A DNA stretch of 7,600 nt from Bacillota bacterium. GTDB lineage: Bacteria; Bacillota_E; Sulfobacillia; Sulfobacillales; Sulfobacillaceae. Position 1 is the first letter of the stretch. Each line of letters opens with the position of its first letter. The stretch is from assembly GCA_021802375.1 (NCBI GenBank), contig JAKAAL010000173.1, forward strand, positions 1-7,600, written 5' to 3'. This document shows, piece by piece, positions 1 through 6,851 of this stretch. Position numbers and translations under genes: made by a program. The notes beneath the pieces are model-generated. The model made no database searches, was not told the DNA's origin, and saw only the letters and a list, made by a program, of their open reading frames with translations.

Positions 1-477
1 GCACTCAATGGGGCTTTTTCATTGGTCGGGGGGAAATGGACGACCTATCGATTGATGGCGGAACGGATGGGGGATAGTGTGGCACGGTACTTAGAGATTA
101 ATCGGCCTAGTAAAACGTCCATTACGCCACTCAGGGACAAAGTTGACGATGCTTATAGTTCGGGACCCATCCTCTGCGAGTGTGAAGGAGTGTCAGCGGG
201 AGAATTGGCACTGGGTGATGCAACCCTAGACGAGTGGCGCACCCGAACCTGGTTTGCGATGGGGCCCTGTCAAGGAACCATCTGTGCTCATCGCGGTGCC
301 CTATGGGCGATGTCCTCTAAGAATGTGCCGGCCGTTATGGAAGAACTTTCTGACTTACGCAAGGAGCGTGAGCGTGGTTGGTGGCCCGTCACGTGGGGAG
401 ACAATGCCCGCGAATGGGCGTTCAATCAGGCACTGCGACATCAAACTCTAGCCGAGGAGGCTCTCACCGATGAATAG
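1..477 (+). CDS. glpA: Anaerobic glycerol-3-phosphate dehydrogenase subunit A, C-terminal part (5' truncated by window edge)
   Basis: This is the C-terminal 158 residues of the FAD-binding catalytic subunit that oxidises sn-glycerol 3-phosphate to dihydroxyacetone phosphate at the inner face of the membrane. The frame is open from base 1, so the gene starts outside the window. The GGKWTTYRLMAE segment near bases 28-63 is the signature of the GlpA/GlpD flavoprotein family. It is followed by a BFD-like [2Fe-2S] domain with four cysteines, in CEC (codons at 175 and 181) and GPCQGTIC (codons at 268 and 283). That domain is typical of GlpA, and aerobic GlpD lacks it as a rule, which favours GlpA. 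The tail (RGWWPVTWGDNARE) also resembles the E. coli GlpA C-terminus. The stop overlaps the start of glpB by 8 bases, so the two are probably translationally coupled. The FAD-binding Rossmann domain lies upstream and cannot be seen. Confidence 0.93.
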   Translation, partial: ALNGAFSLVGGKWTTYRLMAERMGDSVARYLEINRPSKTSITPLRDKVDDAYSSGPILCECEGVSAGELALGDATLDEWRTRTWFAMGPCQGTICAHRGALWAMSSKNVPAVMEELSDLRKERERGWWPVTWGDNAREWAFNQALRHQTLAEEALTDE

Positions 478-1648
478 ATCACCAGATGTTATCGTCATCG
501 GACGAGGACCGGCCGGCCTCCTGTTTAGCAGTCTCGTGCTAGAACAAGGAGGGCGAGTCACCATGGTGGCTGACAGCCAAGGCAGCCTGCCTTTGTGGGG
601 AGGCCAGCTTGACTTTCGTAATTATGATGACGATCAGCAGGCGGTAGAGGACCCTTGGGATTGGTGGCAGCGAGCACCCGGGGCACATGTTGGAGCAGCC
701 CTACAAGACAACCTGTGGCGAACCTGGTGGCAACATTTGCATGACCTGTGGGACAGGATTGGGATTCCTATCGAGGGTGGCCTACCGGACAAAAACCGAC
801 GTGTAATTACTCCACTCGGACATCTGAAATCAACGTTTCTTGCCCCCGCTTGGCACTTTACTCAGGACCATGCCGGACCCATCACCCTGGTAGGCGTGCC
901 GGACCTCGTGGATTTTCCTGCCACTACCATTGCCCAAATATATGAAAGGACAACAGGGCAATCGGCGACAGTTGTGGAATTGGAACGGACACCATCCTGG
1001 CGAATGGGCTGGAATAGTCTCAATTGGGCCTGGTATCTCGATAGTGAGGATGGTAAACAATGGCTGTTGGCGCAGGCCCGGAGAATAACACGGAACTCGG
1101 CCACACCCCTTGTTTTTCCCCAAATGCTCGGGGTGGATACCACGGAATCCCTGATTGCTGACTTGTCCCAGGTATGGGAAGGTGTAGTCGGCGAGATCCC
1201 GCTTCCACCTCCCTCGGTGGGAGGCATTCGCATCCAAAGGCGATGGGAGCGTTGGCTACGCAGGCAGGGGACGCGCCTATTTCAAGGGCATGTCACGACG
1301 GCAACTAAAGACTATGTTGTTCTGGGTAACGGTCAGAACCTTCAGGGTGGGCACGTCGTCTTGGCCACGGGGGGTGTCTTAGGGGGAGGAATTGAGGTAA
1401 CCGTTGACGGTGTCGTGTGTGACCCCCTCATGAAGGTTCGACTAGGGTCGGTGAAAACGTCCAAGGACCTGGCAATTTTGGGATATAAACCTCGATCCAG
1501 CCCGCTCCCCGTAGTCGGGAGTGCGGTGGAGGGGTGCGATCCGAATCGACACGGGGATAGTGGAGCGATGATGCTCCTAACCAGCCGTGATGCCCTTTGG
1601 GAAGTGACGAGGCAAGGAGGGAGAGTAGCCCATGCAGGAGGCGTATGA
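470..1648 (+). CDS. glpB: Anaerobic glycerol-3-phosphate dehydrogenase subunit B
   Basis: GlpB is the second flavoprotein-like subunit of the GlpABC complex and is thought to help transfer electrons from GlpA to GlpC and the quinone pool. The 392-residue product is close to the roughly 420 residues of E. coli GlpB. An N-terminal dinucleotide-binding fold is visible: VIVIGRGPAGLL (residues 7-18) with the GxGxxG glycines at 11, 13 and 16. A second flavoprotein motif, LATGGVLGGG, lies at residues 298-307, and the C-terminal segment VVGSAVEGCDPNRHGDSG (residues 348-365) matches the family's FAD-contacting end. The start at 470 is supported by GAGGAGG at 454-460, nine bases upstream, and it overlaps the glpA stop. 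The stop overlaps glpC by 17 bases. The identity rests on family resemblance plus the position between glpA and glpC, because GlpB is otherwise a divergent family. Confidence 0.92.
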   Translation: MNRSPDVIVIGRGPAGLLFSSLVLEQGGRVTMVADSQGSLPLWGGQLDFRNYDDDQQAVEDPWDWWQRAPGAHVGAALQDNLWRTWWQHLHDLWDRIGIPIEGGLPDKNRRVITPLGHLKSTFLAPAWHFTQDHAGPITLVGVPDLVDFPATTIAQIYERTTGQSATVVELERTPSWRMGWNSLNWAWYLDSEDGKQWLLAQARRITRNSATPLVFPQMLGVDTTESLIADLSQVWEGVVGEIPLPPPSVGGIRIQRRWERWLRRQGTRLFQGHVTTATKDYVVLGNGQNLQGGHVVLATGGVLGGGIEVTVDGVVCDPLMKVRLGSVKTSKDLAILGYKPRSSPLPVVGSAVEGCDPNRHGDSGAMMLLTSRDALWEVTRQGGRVAHAGGV

Positions 1649-2813
1649 TGCCTGTTTAAAGTGCACCCTGTGTGTAAGCCAGTGTCCCGTGATGTCGGTG
1701 GACCCTGATTTTCCCGGGCCAAAGGTCCTGGGGCCGGAATGGTACCGACAATATCAGGCCAAGGCGATGGGACCCTCACCTCATGTCGACGACTGCACTT
1801 TTTGCCAAATTTGCGAATCGGCGTGTCCGGTGGACGTCCCCATTGCGCATCTCATCGCGGAGCAGAAGGCACTGCAAAAACCTTCACTTCGGGTCCGGGT
1901 TCGGAATGGAATTTTAGCAAGGCCACATTGGGTAGCGCGGATGACGTGGATGGCGACACTACCTAGGCCGATGCGACGGATCGGAAAAATTTCCCCTGAG
2001 GTCGTTCTCCCAAAGCGGCGGAGGAGTCATGCCAAAATCCTGGGGGAACCGTTGGCCTTTAACATGGGACGCGTCGGATTATTGGTCGATTGTTATAGCC
2101 GAGGTTATGACCAGGACTTAGTGACGAGAGCGTCCGAACTCCTAAGACTTTGGGGATTTGCCGTGACCACGATGCCAAAGACTTCTCAGTGTTGTGGGGC
2201 GGCGGCTTTTGCTGCTGGCAACCCTAGATTGGCAATGGCGACGGCACGTGATATGTTCGAATCGCTAGCACTCGACCAAGGGCAATATGATTACTTGGTG
2301 ACGCTGAATGCAACTTGCGACGGTACCATCCGAGAGGAGTGGCCCGAGTACTATGGCATCCGTTTGGACGTCCCGATAATCCCCTTTGACGAACTAGCGT
2401 CAGAGGCCCCCAGCCCATTTTGGGAGAGACTTCAAAGCGTACCGGTGGAGTCCGGCGTGTGGGTCACCCACACCACCTGTCGCGGCAAAGTTGCTCGTGG
2501 GGACGGGCAGCTCTTGGAATTGGCCCTGCGCGCTGGTTATGCCAATGCCGAGCCTTCAGATGCCGTGTGTTGCGGGGCCGCCGGATCCTATGCCTTTAAG
2601 GCCGAACATGAGAGGGTTGCGACACGCTTGGCTCTTCGAGTTCGACATCAGGTGGAGACATCGAAAGCGCAAGGGATCGTTACGGATAGTGGGACCTGTG
2701 CCATTCACATGGAACAAGTCGCATCGGTTCCGACCAGGCATCCCGCATATTGGCTATACGCGCGATATCAACAGTATCTGGAGAGGAGTCAGTATGAAAC
2801 CACGAATGCGTGA
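1632..2813 (+). CDS. glpC: Anaerobic glycerol-3-phosphate dehydrogenase subunit C (iron-sulfur, membrane-anchoring subunit)
   Basis: GlpC is the iron-sulfur subunit that tethers GlpAB to the membrane and carries electrons to quinones. Its 393 residues match E. coli GlpC (396). Two ferredoxin-type 4Fe-4S motifs are plain: cysteines 8, 11, 14, 18 and 55, 58, 61, 65, the last of each group followed by proline. Two cysteine-rich CCG domains follow. The first has C154, QCCG at 186-189 and C229. The second has C283, VCCG at 312-315 and C356. In the second domain the usual closing CxxC pair reads S353-G-T-C356, so one cysteine is missing. No clear transmembrane helix is seen, as expected for this family. 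AAGGAGG at 1614-1620 lies 11 bases before the ATG. The gene overlaps glpB by 17 bases and glpP by 20. Related CCG-domain proteins include heterodisulfide reductase HdrD and glycolate oxidase GlcF, but the context settles on GlpC. Confidence 0.94.
   Translation: MQEAYDACLKCTLCVSQCPVMSVDPDFPGPKVLGPEWYRQYQAKAMGPSPHVDDCTFCQICESACPVDVPIAHLIAEQKALQKPSLRVRVRNGILARPHWVARMTWMATLPRPMRRIGKISPEVVLPKRRRSHAKILGEPLAFNMGRVGLLVDCYSRGYDQDLVTRASELLRLWGFAVTTMPKTSQCCGAAAFAAGNPRLAMATARDMFESLALDQGQYDYLVTLNATCDGTIREEWPEYYGIRLDVPIIPFDELASEAPSPFWERLQSVPVESGVWVTHTTCRGKVARGDGQLLELALRAGYANAEPSDAVCCGAAGSYAFKAEHERVATRLALRVRHQVETSKAQGIVTDSGTCAIHMEQVASVPTRHPAYWLYARYQQYLERSQYETTNA
2784..2788 (+). promoter_or_regulatory. Ribosome binding site that fixes the glpP start
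   Basis: AGGAG lies five bases before the ATG at 2794, inside the 3' end of glpC. The glpP reading frame stays open for about 300 bases further upstream, so this site and the point where family similarity begins are what decide the start. The next in-frame ATG, at 2806, would be 17 bases away, which is too far. Confidence 0.7.
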
Positions 2814-3393
2814 GGTTCCTCCGATAATTCCCGTGCTACGCAACCCTGACGATTGGGAGCTTTTGCGCGGGCGGGGAGGGTCGTCCCAATGGGTGTTTCT
2901 ACTTGGGGGGCCTTTAGATGCAGTTTCCCAGTCGACGGCTTTGCTACAAAAGCACGGATGGGTGGTATTCATTCACGTCGACATGGTACGGGGCCTGGCT
3001 AATGACGCCGAAGGGTTGCGGTTTCTGGTCGATTATGCCAATCCCGACGGCATTATCAGCACCCATTCGACAACCATTACGCAAGCTAAACGTGCGGATC
3101 TGTGGACCATTCAACGGATTTTCTTGCTGGACAGTCAGTCCATCACCACGGGTATCCAGCAAGTTTTGTCTACGCGGCCCGACGCGGTCGAAACCCTGCC
3201 GGGAACCTTGCCGGAGGCCACTAACCGTATTGTCCGAGGGATTCCTTGTCCCGTCATCGCAGGAGGATTAATATCCACTCCTGAAGAGGTGGCGTTAATG
3301 CACGCGGCAGGTGTTCGCGGGATCTCGACGAGTAATCAAAAGCTGTGGCTCATCGACCGACAACCGACCCCGGGAATCATCGAGAGCCCATAA
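2794..3393 (+). CDS. glpP: GlpP-family glycerol-3-phosphate-responsive mRNA antiterminator
   Basis: GlpP proteins bind G3P and the leader RNA of glycerol-utilisation transcripts, letting RNA polymerase pass an early terminator; in B. subtilis the targets include glpD and glpFK. The 199-residue product is near the 192 of the B. subtilis protein and follows its motif order: HVDMVRGL (61-68), GIISTHS (86-92), a lysine-rich step then TIQRIFLLDS (105-114), ETLPG (133-137), IAGGLI.TPEEV (155-166) and TSNQKLW (179-185). The repeated beta-strand and glycine pattern fits the family's TIM-barrel-like fold. The start at 2794 has AGGAG at 2784-2788 and overlaps the end of glpC by 20 bases. Its place in the dehydrogenase operon suggests G3P-dependent control of this locus. 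A target RNA is not proven; the hairpin at 3501-3541, just downstream, is a candidate. Confidence 0.93.
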   Translation: MKPRMREVPPIIPVLRNPDDWELLRGRGGSSQWVFLLGGPLDAVSQSTALLQKHGWVVFIHVDMVRGLANDAEGLRFLVDYANPDGIISTHSTTITQAKRADLWTIQRIFLLDSQSITTGIQQVLSTRPDAVETLPGTLPEATNRIVRGIPCPVIAGGLISTPEEVALMHAAGVRGISTSNQKLWLIDRQPTPGIIESP

Positions 3394-3500
3394 GGGGCAA
3401 ACTTGGTGACCACCGAGCCTTCACTCATTTAAATTTACGGATCGTGAGATCTCGGGCAGGAAAATTTAATTACATCGCGAATTAGTAGAGAGAGGCAGGA

Positions 3501-3541
3501 GACACGAGGAGATAGCCGTCGGCTATTTTGTCGTGTCTTTT
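3501..3541 (+). terminator. Intrinsic terminator hairpin after glpP (possible antitermination target)
   Basis: A 17-base arm (3501-3517, beginning GACACGAGG) pairs with 3521-3537 across a three-base loop GTC. Sixteen of the 17 positions pair, two of them as G-T wobbles, with a single G-G mismatch in mid-stem. TTTT follows directly at 3538-3541. On the opposite strand no T-tract follows, so it acts on + strand transcripts only. It begins 107 bases after the glpP stop and about 170 bases before ugpB. It is either the end of the glp operon or a leader attenuator that GlpP could control. The stem is seen directly; the role is inferred. Confidence 0.85.
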
Positions 3542-3589
3542 GATCGCATGCAGGTCACAGCTTCTTAACGTGGGGATCCGACAAAGTTC

Positions 3590-3602
3590 GTTAAGCCTTA
3601 AC
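3590..3602 (+). promoter_or_regulatory. Operator-like inverted repeat GTTAAG-C-CTTAAC
   Basis: Two perfect 6-base half sites flank a single central C and cover the presumed -35 box of the ugp promoter. A third copy of the half site, CTTAAC, lies at 3564-3569; extended to CTTAACG, it forms a perfect 7-base inverted repeat with CGTTAAG at 3589-3595. Symmetry and placement suggest binding of a dimeric regulator, but none can be named. The sequence elements are seen directly; the function is inferred. Confidence 0.45.
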
Positions 3603-3618
3603 ATACGCAGGGTATTAT
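3590..3618 (+). promoter_or_regulatory. Putative promoter of the ugpBAEQ genes
   Basis: TATTAT at 3613-3618 matches the housekeeping -10 box at five of six bases. The -35 region 16-17 bases upstream is poor (TTAAGC at 3591-3596), as is common for promoters that need an activator. Transcription would begin near 3625 and leave a leader of roughly 80-85 bases before ugpB. The site lies downstream of the terminator, which fits ugp being an independent unit. No better -10/-35 pair was found between 3542 and 3707. Confidence 0.4.
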
Positions 3619-3707
3619 TAATGGCGTAGCGAAACGGCACGTTGTGATCGACGTGATTAGCTTAGGAAACGAGAAACCATGTACGACCACAAAGGAGCGA
3701 TGAGGCA

Positions 3708-5084
3708 ATGTTACATGTTAAACGTCGGCGAGGAATGCGTGCGGGAGCCAGCGCCTTGGCCTTGATGGCTACGGCAGGTATCTTAGCGGGATGCGGTACG
3801 ACTGCCACCCCGAGTAACGGTGGCACAGCCCCCAAATCTCATGGACGAATTCAGATTACGTTTTGGACCGCCTATAGCGGACAGCTCGGTAGCGACATCC
3901 AACACATCGTCAACCAGTTTAATGCATCGCAAACCAAATATGAGGTCAAAGCGGTGTATAAGGGCACGTACCCTGAAGTCCTTTCCGCGACTATAGCTGC
4001 CTATCGGGCGCACCAGGCTCCCGACATTACGATGGTGTTTGACGTAGGGACCGCGACGATGATGGATTCCTCAGGGGTCTATGTGCCAGTCTACAAACTG
4101 ATGGCGCAAAACCATATACCATTTTCGACGTCAAACTTTATTGGTGCCGCGGGAAGCTACTACGAGACCGCCAGTGGTAAGCTGGATTCCCTGCCATTTG
4201 CTAGCTCCACTCCAGTGTTGTACTACAATAAGGCGATGCTAGCTTCGGTTGGTGCCAAAGTCCCCACCACGTGGACGCAAATGGGTACGGTAGGTCAATC
4301 CTTGATTAGCCACGGAACTGCGAAGAATGGATTTACTATCGGGTGGCCAGATTGGACTCAGTTTGAGCAATTTGCCGTATGGAATAACTATCACTATGCG
4401 ACCCATCACAATGGCTATACCGGGATTAAAGGCGTCAAACTTCTCATTAATACACCGCCGTTTGTGAATCACATTGCCCAATTAGCCAGTTGGCAAAAAA
4501 GCGGTGTATTCACTTATGACGGGAGAGAAAGTACACCGGCCACCCTGTTTATCGACGGCAAGGTCGGCATGTATATTGATAGCTCGGGTGAATACTCTGC
4601 GATTGCCAGTGGTGCCAAGTTCGCCTTTGGTGAAGCGCCGTTACCCTACGTAGCTGGGGCGGCGGGAGCCCCTCATAACACCGTCGTAGGGGGCAATTCA
4701 CTGTGGGTGATGAGCGGGAATCCGGCGGCCACGTATCCCGGAGATGCCGCGTTTTTGCACTTCTTGATGTCAGGGTCAGTGCAGGCCTACTGGGCAACCC
4801 ATACCGGCTACGTCGCTGTTACGAACGCTGGGGTAACGCAACTCACCAATAATGGATATTACCAGGCGCATCCCGATGCCAAGGTCGCCATCAATGAGTT
4901 GACCAACAAACCGGCCAACAGTTGGACTCGTGGGATCCGGCTTGGTAATCTGCCACAAATTCGCGACATCGAGAACGCTGCCATTACGGCCGTGTTTGCT
5001 GGCAAGGAATCGGCCCAAACCGCCCTGAATGCGGCAGAAACCCAAGGGAATGCAGTCCTTGCAAACTTCGCTTCCCAATATTAA
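3708..5084 (+). CDS. ugpB: sn-glycerol-3-phosphate ABC transporter, substrate-binding lipoprotein
   Basis: This is the extracytoplasmic receptor that captures G3P and glycerophosphodiesters and delivers them to the UgpAE permease. The 458 residues compare with 438 in E. coli UgpB. The N-terminus has a basic stretch (KRRRGMR, 5-11), a hydrophobic core and a lipobox ILAGC with the lipidated cysteine at 29, so the mature protein should be membrane-anchored. UgpB-specific motifs run in order: FWTAYSGQLG (52-61), VGTATMM (113-119), SSTPVLYYNK (167-175), GWPDWTQFE (212-220), VVGGNSLWVM (326-335), HTGYVAV (365-371) and RLGNLPQIR (411-419). These follow E. coli UgpB closely, which makes G3P a safer substrate call than for most family 1 binding proteins. 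AAGGAG at 3692-3697 precedes the ATG by ten bases. It heads the ugp genes, and its 3' end overlaps ugpA. Confidence 0.95.
   Translation: MLHVKRRRGMRAGASALALMATAGILAGCGTTATPSNGGTAPKSHGRIQITFWTAYSGQLGSDIQHIVNQFNASQTKYEVKAVYKGTYPEVLSATIAAYRAHQAPDITMVFDVGTATMMDSSGVYVPVYKLMAQNHIPFSTSNFIGAAGSYYETASGKLDSLPFASSTPVLYYNKAMLASVGAKVPTTWTQMGTVGQSLISHGTAKNGFTIGWPDWTQFEQFAVWNNYHYATHHNGYTGIKGVKLLINTPPFVNHIAQLASWQKSGVFTYDGRESTPATLFIDGKVGMYIDSSGEYSAIASGAKFAFGEAPLPYVAGAAGAPHNTVVGGNSLWVMSGNPAATYPGDAAFLHFLMSGSVQAYWATHTGYVAVTNAGVTQLTNNGYYQAHPDAKVAINELTNKPANSWTRGIRLGNLPQIRDIENAAITAVFAGKESAQTALNAAETQGNAVLANFASQY
5044..5049 (+). promoter_or_regulatory. Ribosome binding site suggesting a TTG start for ugpA
   Basis: AAGGGA is the only Shine-Dalgarno-like sequence near the beginning of the ugpA frame. 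It lies nine bases before an in-frame TTG at 5059. It abuts the ATG at 5050, too close to serve it, and lies downstream of the ATG at 5029. The site is inside the ugpB coding sequence, so ugpA translation is probably coupled to that of ugpB. Confidence 0.45.
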
Positions 5085-6012
5085 GCGGCCAGACGAGGGG
5101 TCGAACCGCGGGCGGCGGAAAAGCAGGGCCCCTCAACGTGGTGTGTTTTCCAATCGAGGACTTCCTTACTTGCTGCTTTTACCGCAGCTTTTGGTGGTCG
5201 TGATCTTCTTCATCTGGCCGGCACTTCAGGCTTTAGTGGAGTCGCTGTACCAGGTCAATGCCTTTGGTCTTGGTGGGCGTTTCGCGGGAATTAAGAACTT
5301 CATCTTTGTTTTAACTAGTGGGACCTACGGGTACTCGGTCGAGATCACGGTGATCTACTCGGCTTTAACGACCCTATTAAGCATGGGGATCGGGTTATTG
5401 GTGGCGAGCCAAGTCGACAAAGTCTTGAAAGGGCGTGCCGTATATCGAACGTTTTTTGCGTGGACCTATGCGGTCCCAGCGGCCGTATCGGGTGCCTTGT
5501 GGCTATTCGTTTTCAACCCCCAAATTGGGGTGGGATCGCAAATTTTAGCGTCCCTACATGTTCCATGGAACTTTACCATCAACCTCACCGATGCCATGAT
5601 CTTGATTATTATCGCAACGGTTTGGCAGCAGGCCGCGTATAATTTCTTATTCTTCACCGCTGGTTTACAGGCCATCCCTCGAGACGTCTTAGAAGCGGCC
5701 TCCTTAGATGGGGCCGGTGCCTTTAAGCGGTTTTGGGGCGTCGTTTTTCCCTTGTTGTCTCCCACCACGTTTTACCTCTTGGTGATGAATATCATTTACG
5801 TGTTTTTCTCCACCTTTTCGATTATTGACATAGCGACCCAAGGGGGCCCCCACAACGGCACCGACACTTTGGTGTTTCGGATCTATCAGGACGCCTTCCA
5901 AAACTCCAACACCTCCATTGCGGCGGCAGAAACTGTGCTGCTTATCATCTTCGTCTCAATTCTTACCGTGGTGCAATTTAGGTCAATCAATAGGCAGGTG
6001 CATTATCAATGA
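5059..6012 (+). CDS. ugpA: sn-glycerol-3-phosphate ABC transporter, permease subunit UgpA
   Basis: UgpA is one of the two inner-membrane subunits that form the G3P channel. From the TTG start the product has 317 residues; E. coli UgpA has 295, and the difference is a basic, polar N-terminal tail. Similarity begins at GLPYLLLLPQ (about residue 34) and continues to the end (TVVQFR...VHYQ). Six hydrophobic segments are visible near residues 35-58, 94-117, 130-152, 179-199, 236-257 and 289-307. The EAA loop that contacts the ATPase is LEAASLDGAGAFKRFWG (from about 211), followed by the VFPLLSP end of the motif. The start is uncertain: in-frame ATGs at 5029 and 5050 and a GTG at 5143 are alternatives. 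It overlaps ugpB by 26 bases with the chosen start and shares ATGA with ugpE. The subunit identity is sure even though the start is not. Confidence 0.93.
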   Translation: MQTSLPNIKRPDEGSNRGRRKSRAPQRGVFSNRGLPYLLLLPQLLVVVIFFIWPALQALVESLYQVNAFGLGGRFAGIKNFIFVLTSGTYGYSVEITVIYSALTTLLSMGIGLLVASQVDKVLKGRAVYRTFFAWTYAVPAAVSGALWLFVFNPQIGVGSQILASLHVPWNFTINLTDAMILIIIATVWQQAAYNFLFFTAGLQAIPRDVLEAASLDGAGAFKRFWGVVFPLLSPTTFYLLVMNIIYVFFSTFSIIDIATQGGPHNGTDTLVFRIYQDAFQNSNTSIAAAETVLLIIFVSILTVVQFRSINRQVHYQ

Positions 6013-6851
6013 GGGATAATCGCCTAACCGTTATCGTGCGCCATACGTTTCTCATAGCCATCGCGGCCCTCTTTGCTATCCCATTATATGTGGCGTTCGT
6101 GGCGGCAAGCCATAGTGCGCGGTCCTTGCTGGGGGCATTCCCAGTGGCGCCCGGTGGGCAGTTTATTCATAACATGGTGCAAGTACTGTTTGTGGGTTTT
6201 CCGAGTAGTGCACCCATTGGACTAATGCTGGTCAATAGTTTCATTATGGCTCTTGGCATTACGGCAGGGAAACTGGTGGTGTCAATTCCTGCAGCCTACG
6301 CAGTGGTGTACTTTAGATTCCCTGGGCGCATGGCGGCATTTTGGCTGATTTTCATCACGTTGCTACTACCCGTCGAAGTCCGGTTTTATCCAACCTATCA
6401 AGTAACGGCTCAACTGGGGCTCTTAAATGGGTACTCTGGATTGGTGCTGCCGCTAATCGCCTCGGCGACCGCGACATTTTTATTTCGACAGTTTTTCATG
6501 ACCCTTCCCATTGAGCTAATGGATGCCGCTCGGATGGATGGGGTCGGACCTCTTCAATTTCTTTGGAAAATTGTTTTGCCGCTTTCTAAGCCCAATCTCG
6601 CGGCGATTACGGTGATTGAATTTATTTACGGATGGAATCAGTATTTGTGGCCGCTGCTGACCACGAGCCATGAGCGGTATCAGACGGTGGTGATGGGTAT
6701 GCAGGGGATGATCACATCGGCTACCAGCTTTGCGGTACCCGAGTGGAATCTTGTGATGTCGGCAGCATTGTTGGCTCTGGCCCCGCCCGTGATCGTGGTG
6801 TTGGTCATGCAGCGATGGTTTGTTAAAGGACTTACCGCAGGGATGAACTAG
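6009..6851 (+). CDS. ugpE: sn-glycerol-3-phosphate ABC transporter, permease subunit UgpE
   Basis: UgpE is the second permease subunit and pairs with UgpA. Its 280 residues almost equal the 281 of E. coli UgpE. Long stretches follow that protein, including IPLYVAFVAA (24-33), FITLLLPVEVRFYPT (115-129), ASATATFLFRQFFMTLP (151-167) and FIYGWNQYLWPLL (205-217). The EAA loop for the ATPase contact is LMDAARMDGVGPLQFLWK (170-187), followed by VLPLSKPN. Six membrane-spanning segments are expected for this family, and the hydrophobic profile agrees. The start codon overlaps the ugpA stop as ATGA (6009-6012), a typical translational coupling. The ribosome site is modest (CAGGTG, 5995-6000). In E. coli the ATPase gene ugpC follows ugpE; here the next gene is the phosphodiesterase. 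Confidence 0.95.
   Translation: MRDNRLTVIVRHTFLIAIAALFAIPLYVAFVAASHSARSLLGAFPVAPGGQFIHNMVQVLFVGFPSSAPIGLMLVNSFIMALGITAGKLVVSIPAAYAVVYFRFPGRMAAFWLIFITLLLPVEVRFYPTYQVTAQLGLLNGYSGLVLPLIASATATFLFRQFFMTLPIELMDAARMDGVGPLQFLWKIVLPLSKPNLAAITVIEFIYGWNQYLWPLLTTSHERYQTVVMGMQGMITSATSFAVPEWNLVMSAALLALAPPVIVVLVMQRWFVKGLTAGMN

Larger units (their letters stand above)
3394..3707 (+). other. Intergenic region between the glp and ugp gene groups
   Basis: These 314 bases carry no convincing gene. Bases 3394-3500 are AT-richer than the flanking genes. They contain a short weak hairpin (CTTGGT 3402-3407, loop GACC, ACCGAG 3412-3417) without a T-tract, an AT-rich patch (CATTTAAATTTA, 3426-3437) and an 8-base palindrome GAGATCTC (3446-3453). 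A strong terminator hairpin follows at 3501-3541, then the putative ugp promoter with its inverted repeat (3564-3618). An approximately 90-base untranslated leader ends with AAGGAG at 3692-3697, ten bases before the ugpB ATG. No tRNA, known riboswitch or mobile-element end was recognised. Confidence 0.75.

Noticed and set aside
1342..1779. 145-codon antisense open frame across the glpB/glpC junction, and similar antisense frames at 830-1237, 6516-6857 and 6975-7313
   Set aside because: All are covered by well-supported + strand genes. Their translations are rich in Pro, Ser, His and Arg with no recognisable motif, as expected for shadow frames.
2491..2793. Open frame extending glpP about 100 codons upstream
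   Set aside because: It lies wholly within glpC in another frame, its translation has no family resemblance, and a good ribosome site and the GlpP similarity both place the start at 2794.
3402..3417. Small hairpin CTTGGT/ACCGAG just after glpP as a terminator
   Set aside because: The stem has only six pairs including one wobble, and no T-tract follows. The hairpin at 3501-3541 is far stronger.
3638..3657. CACGT/ACGTG inverted repeat and GTGAT direct repeat in the ugpB leader, considered as a CRP-like or other operator
   Set aside because: The repeats are only five bases long and the spacing does not match any binding site I can name; such short matches arise readily by chance.
3679..3768. 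Short ATG-initiated frame (MYDHKGAM...) in the ugpB leader, running into ugpB
   Set aside because: It has only a poor AGGA upstream, no recognisable content, and overlaps the ugpB signal-peptide region. A regulatory leader peptide cannot be excluded but is not supported.
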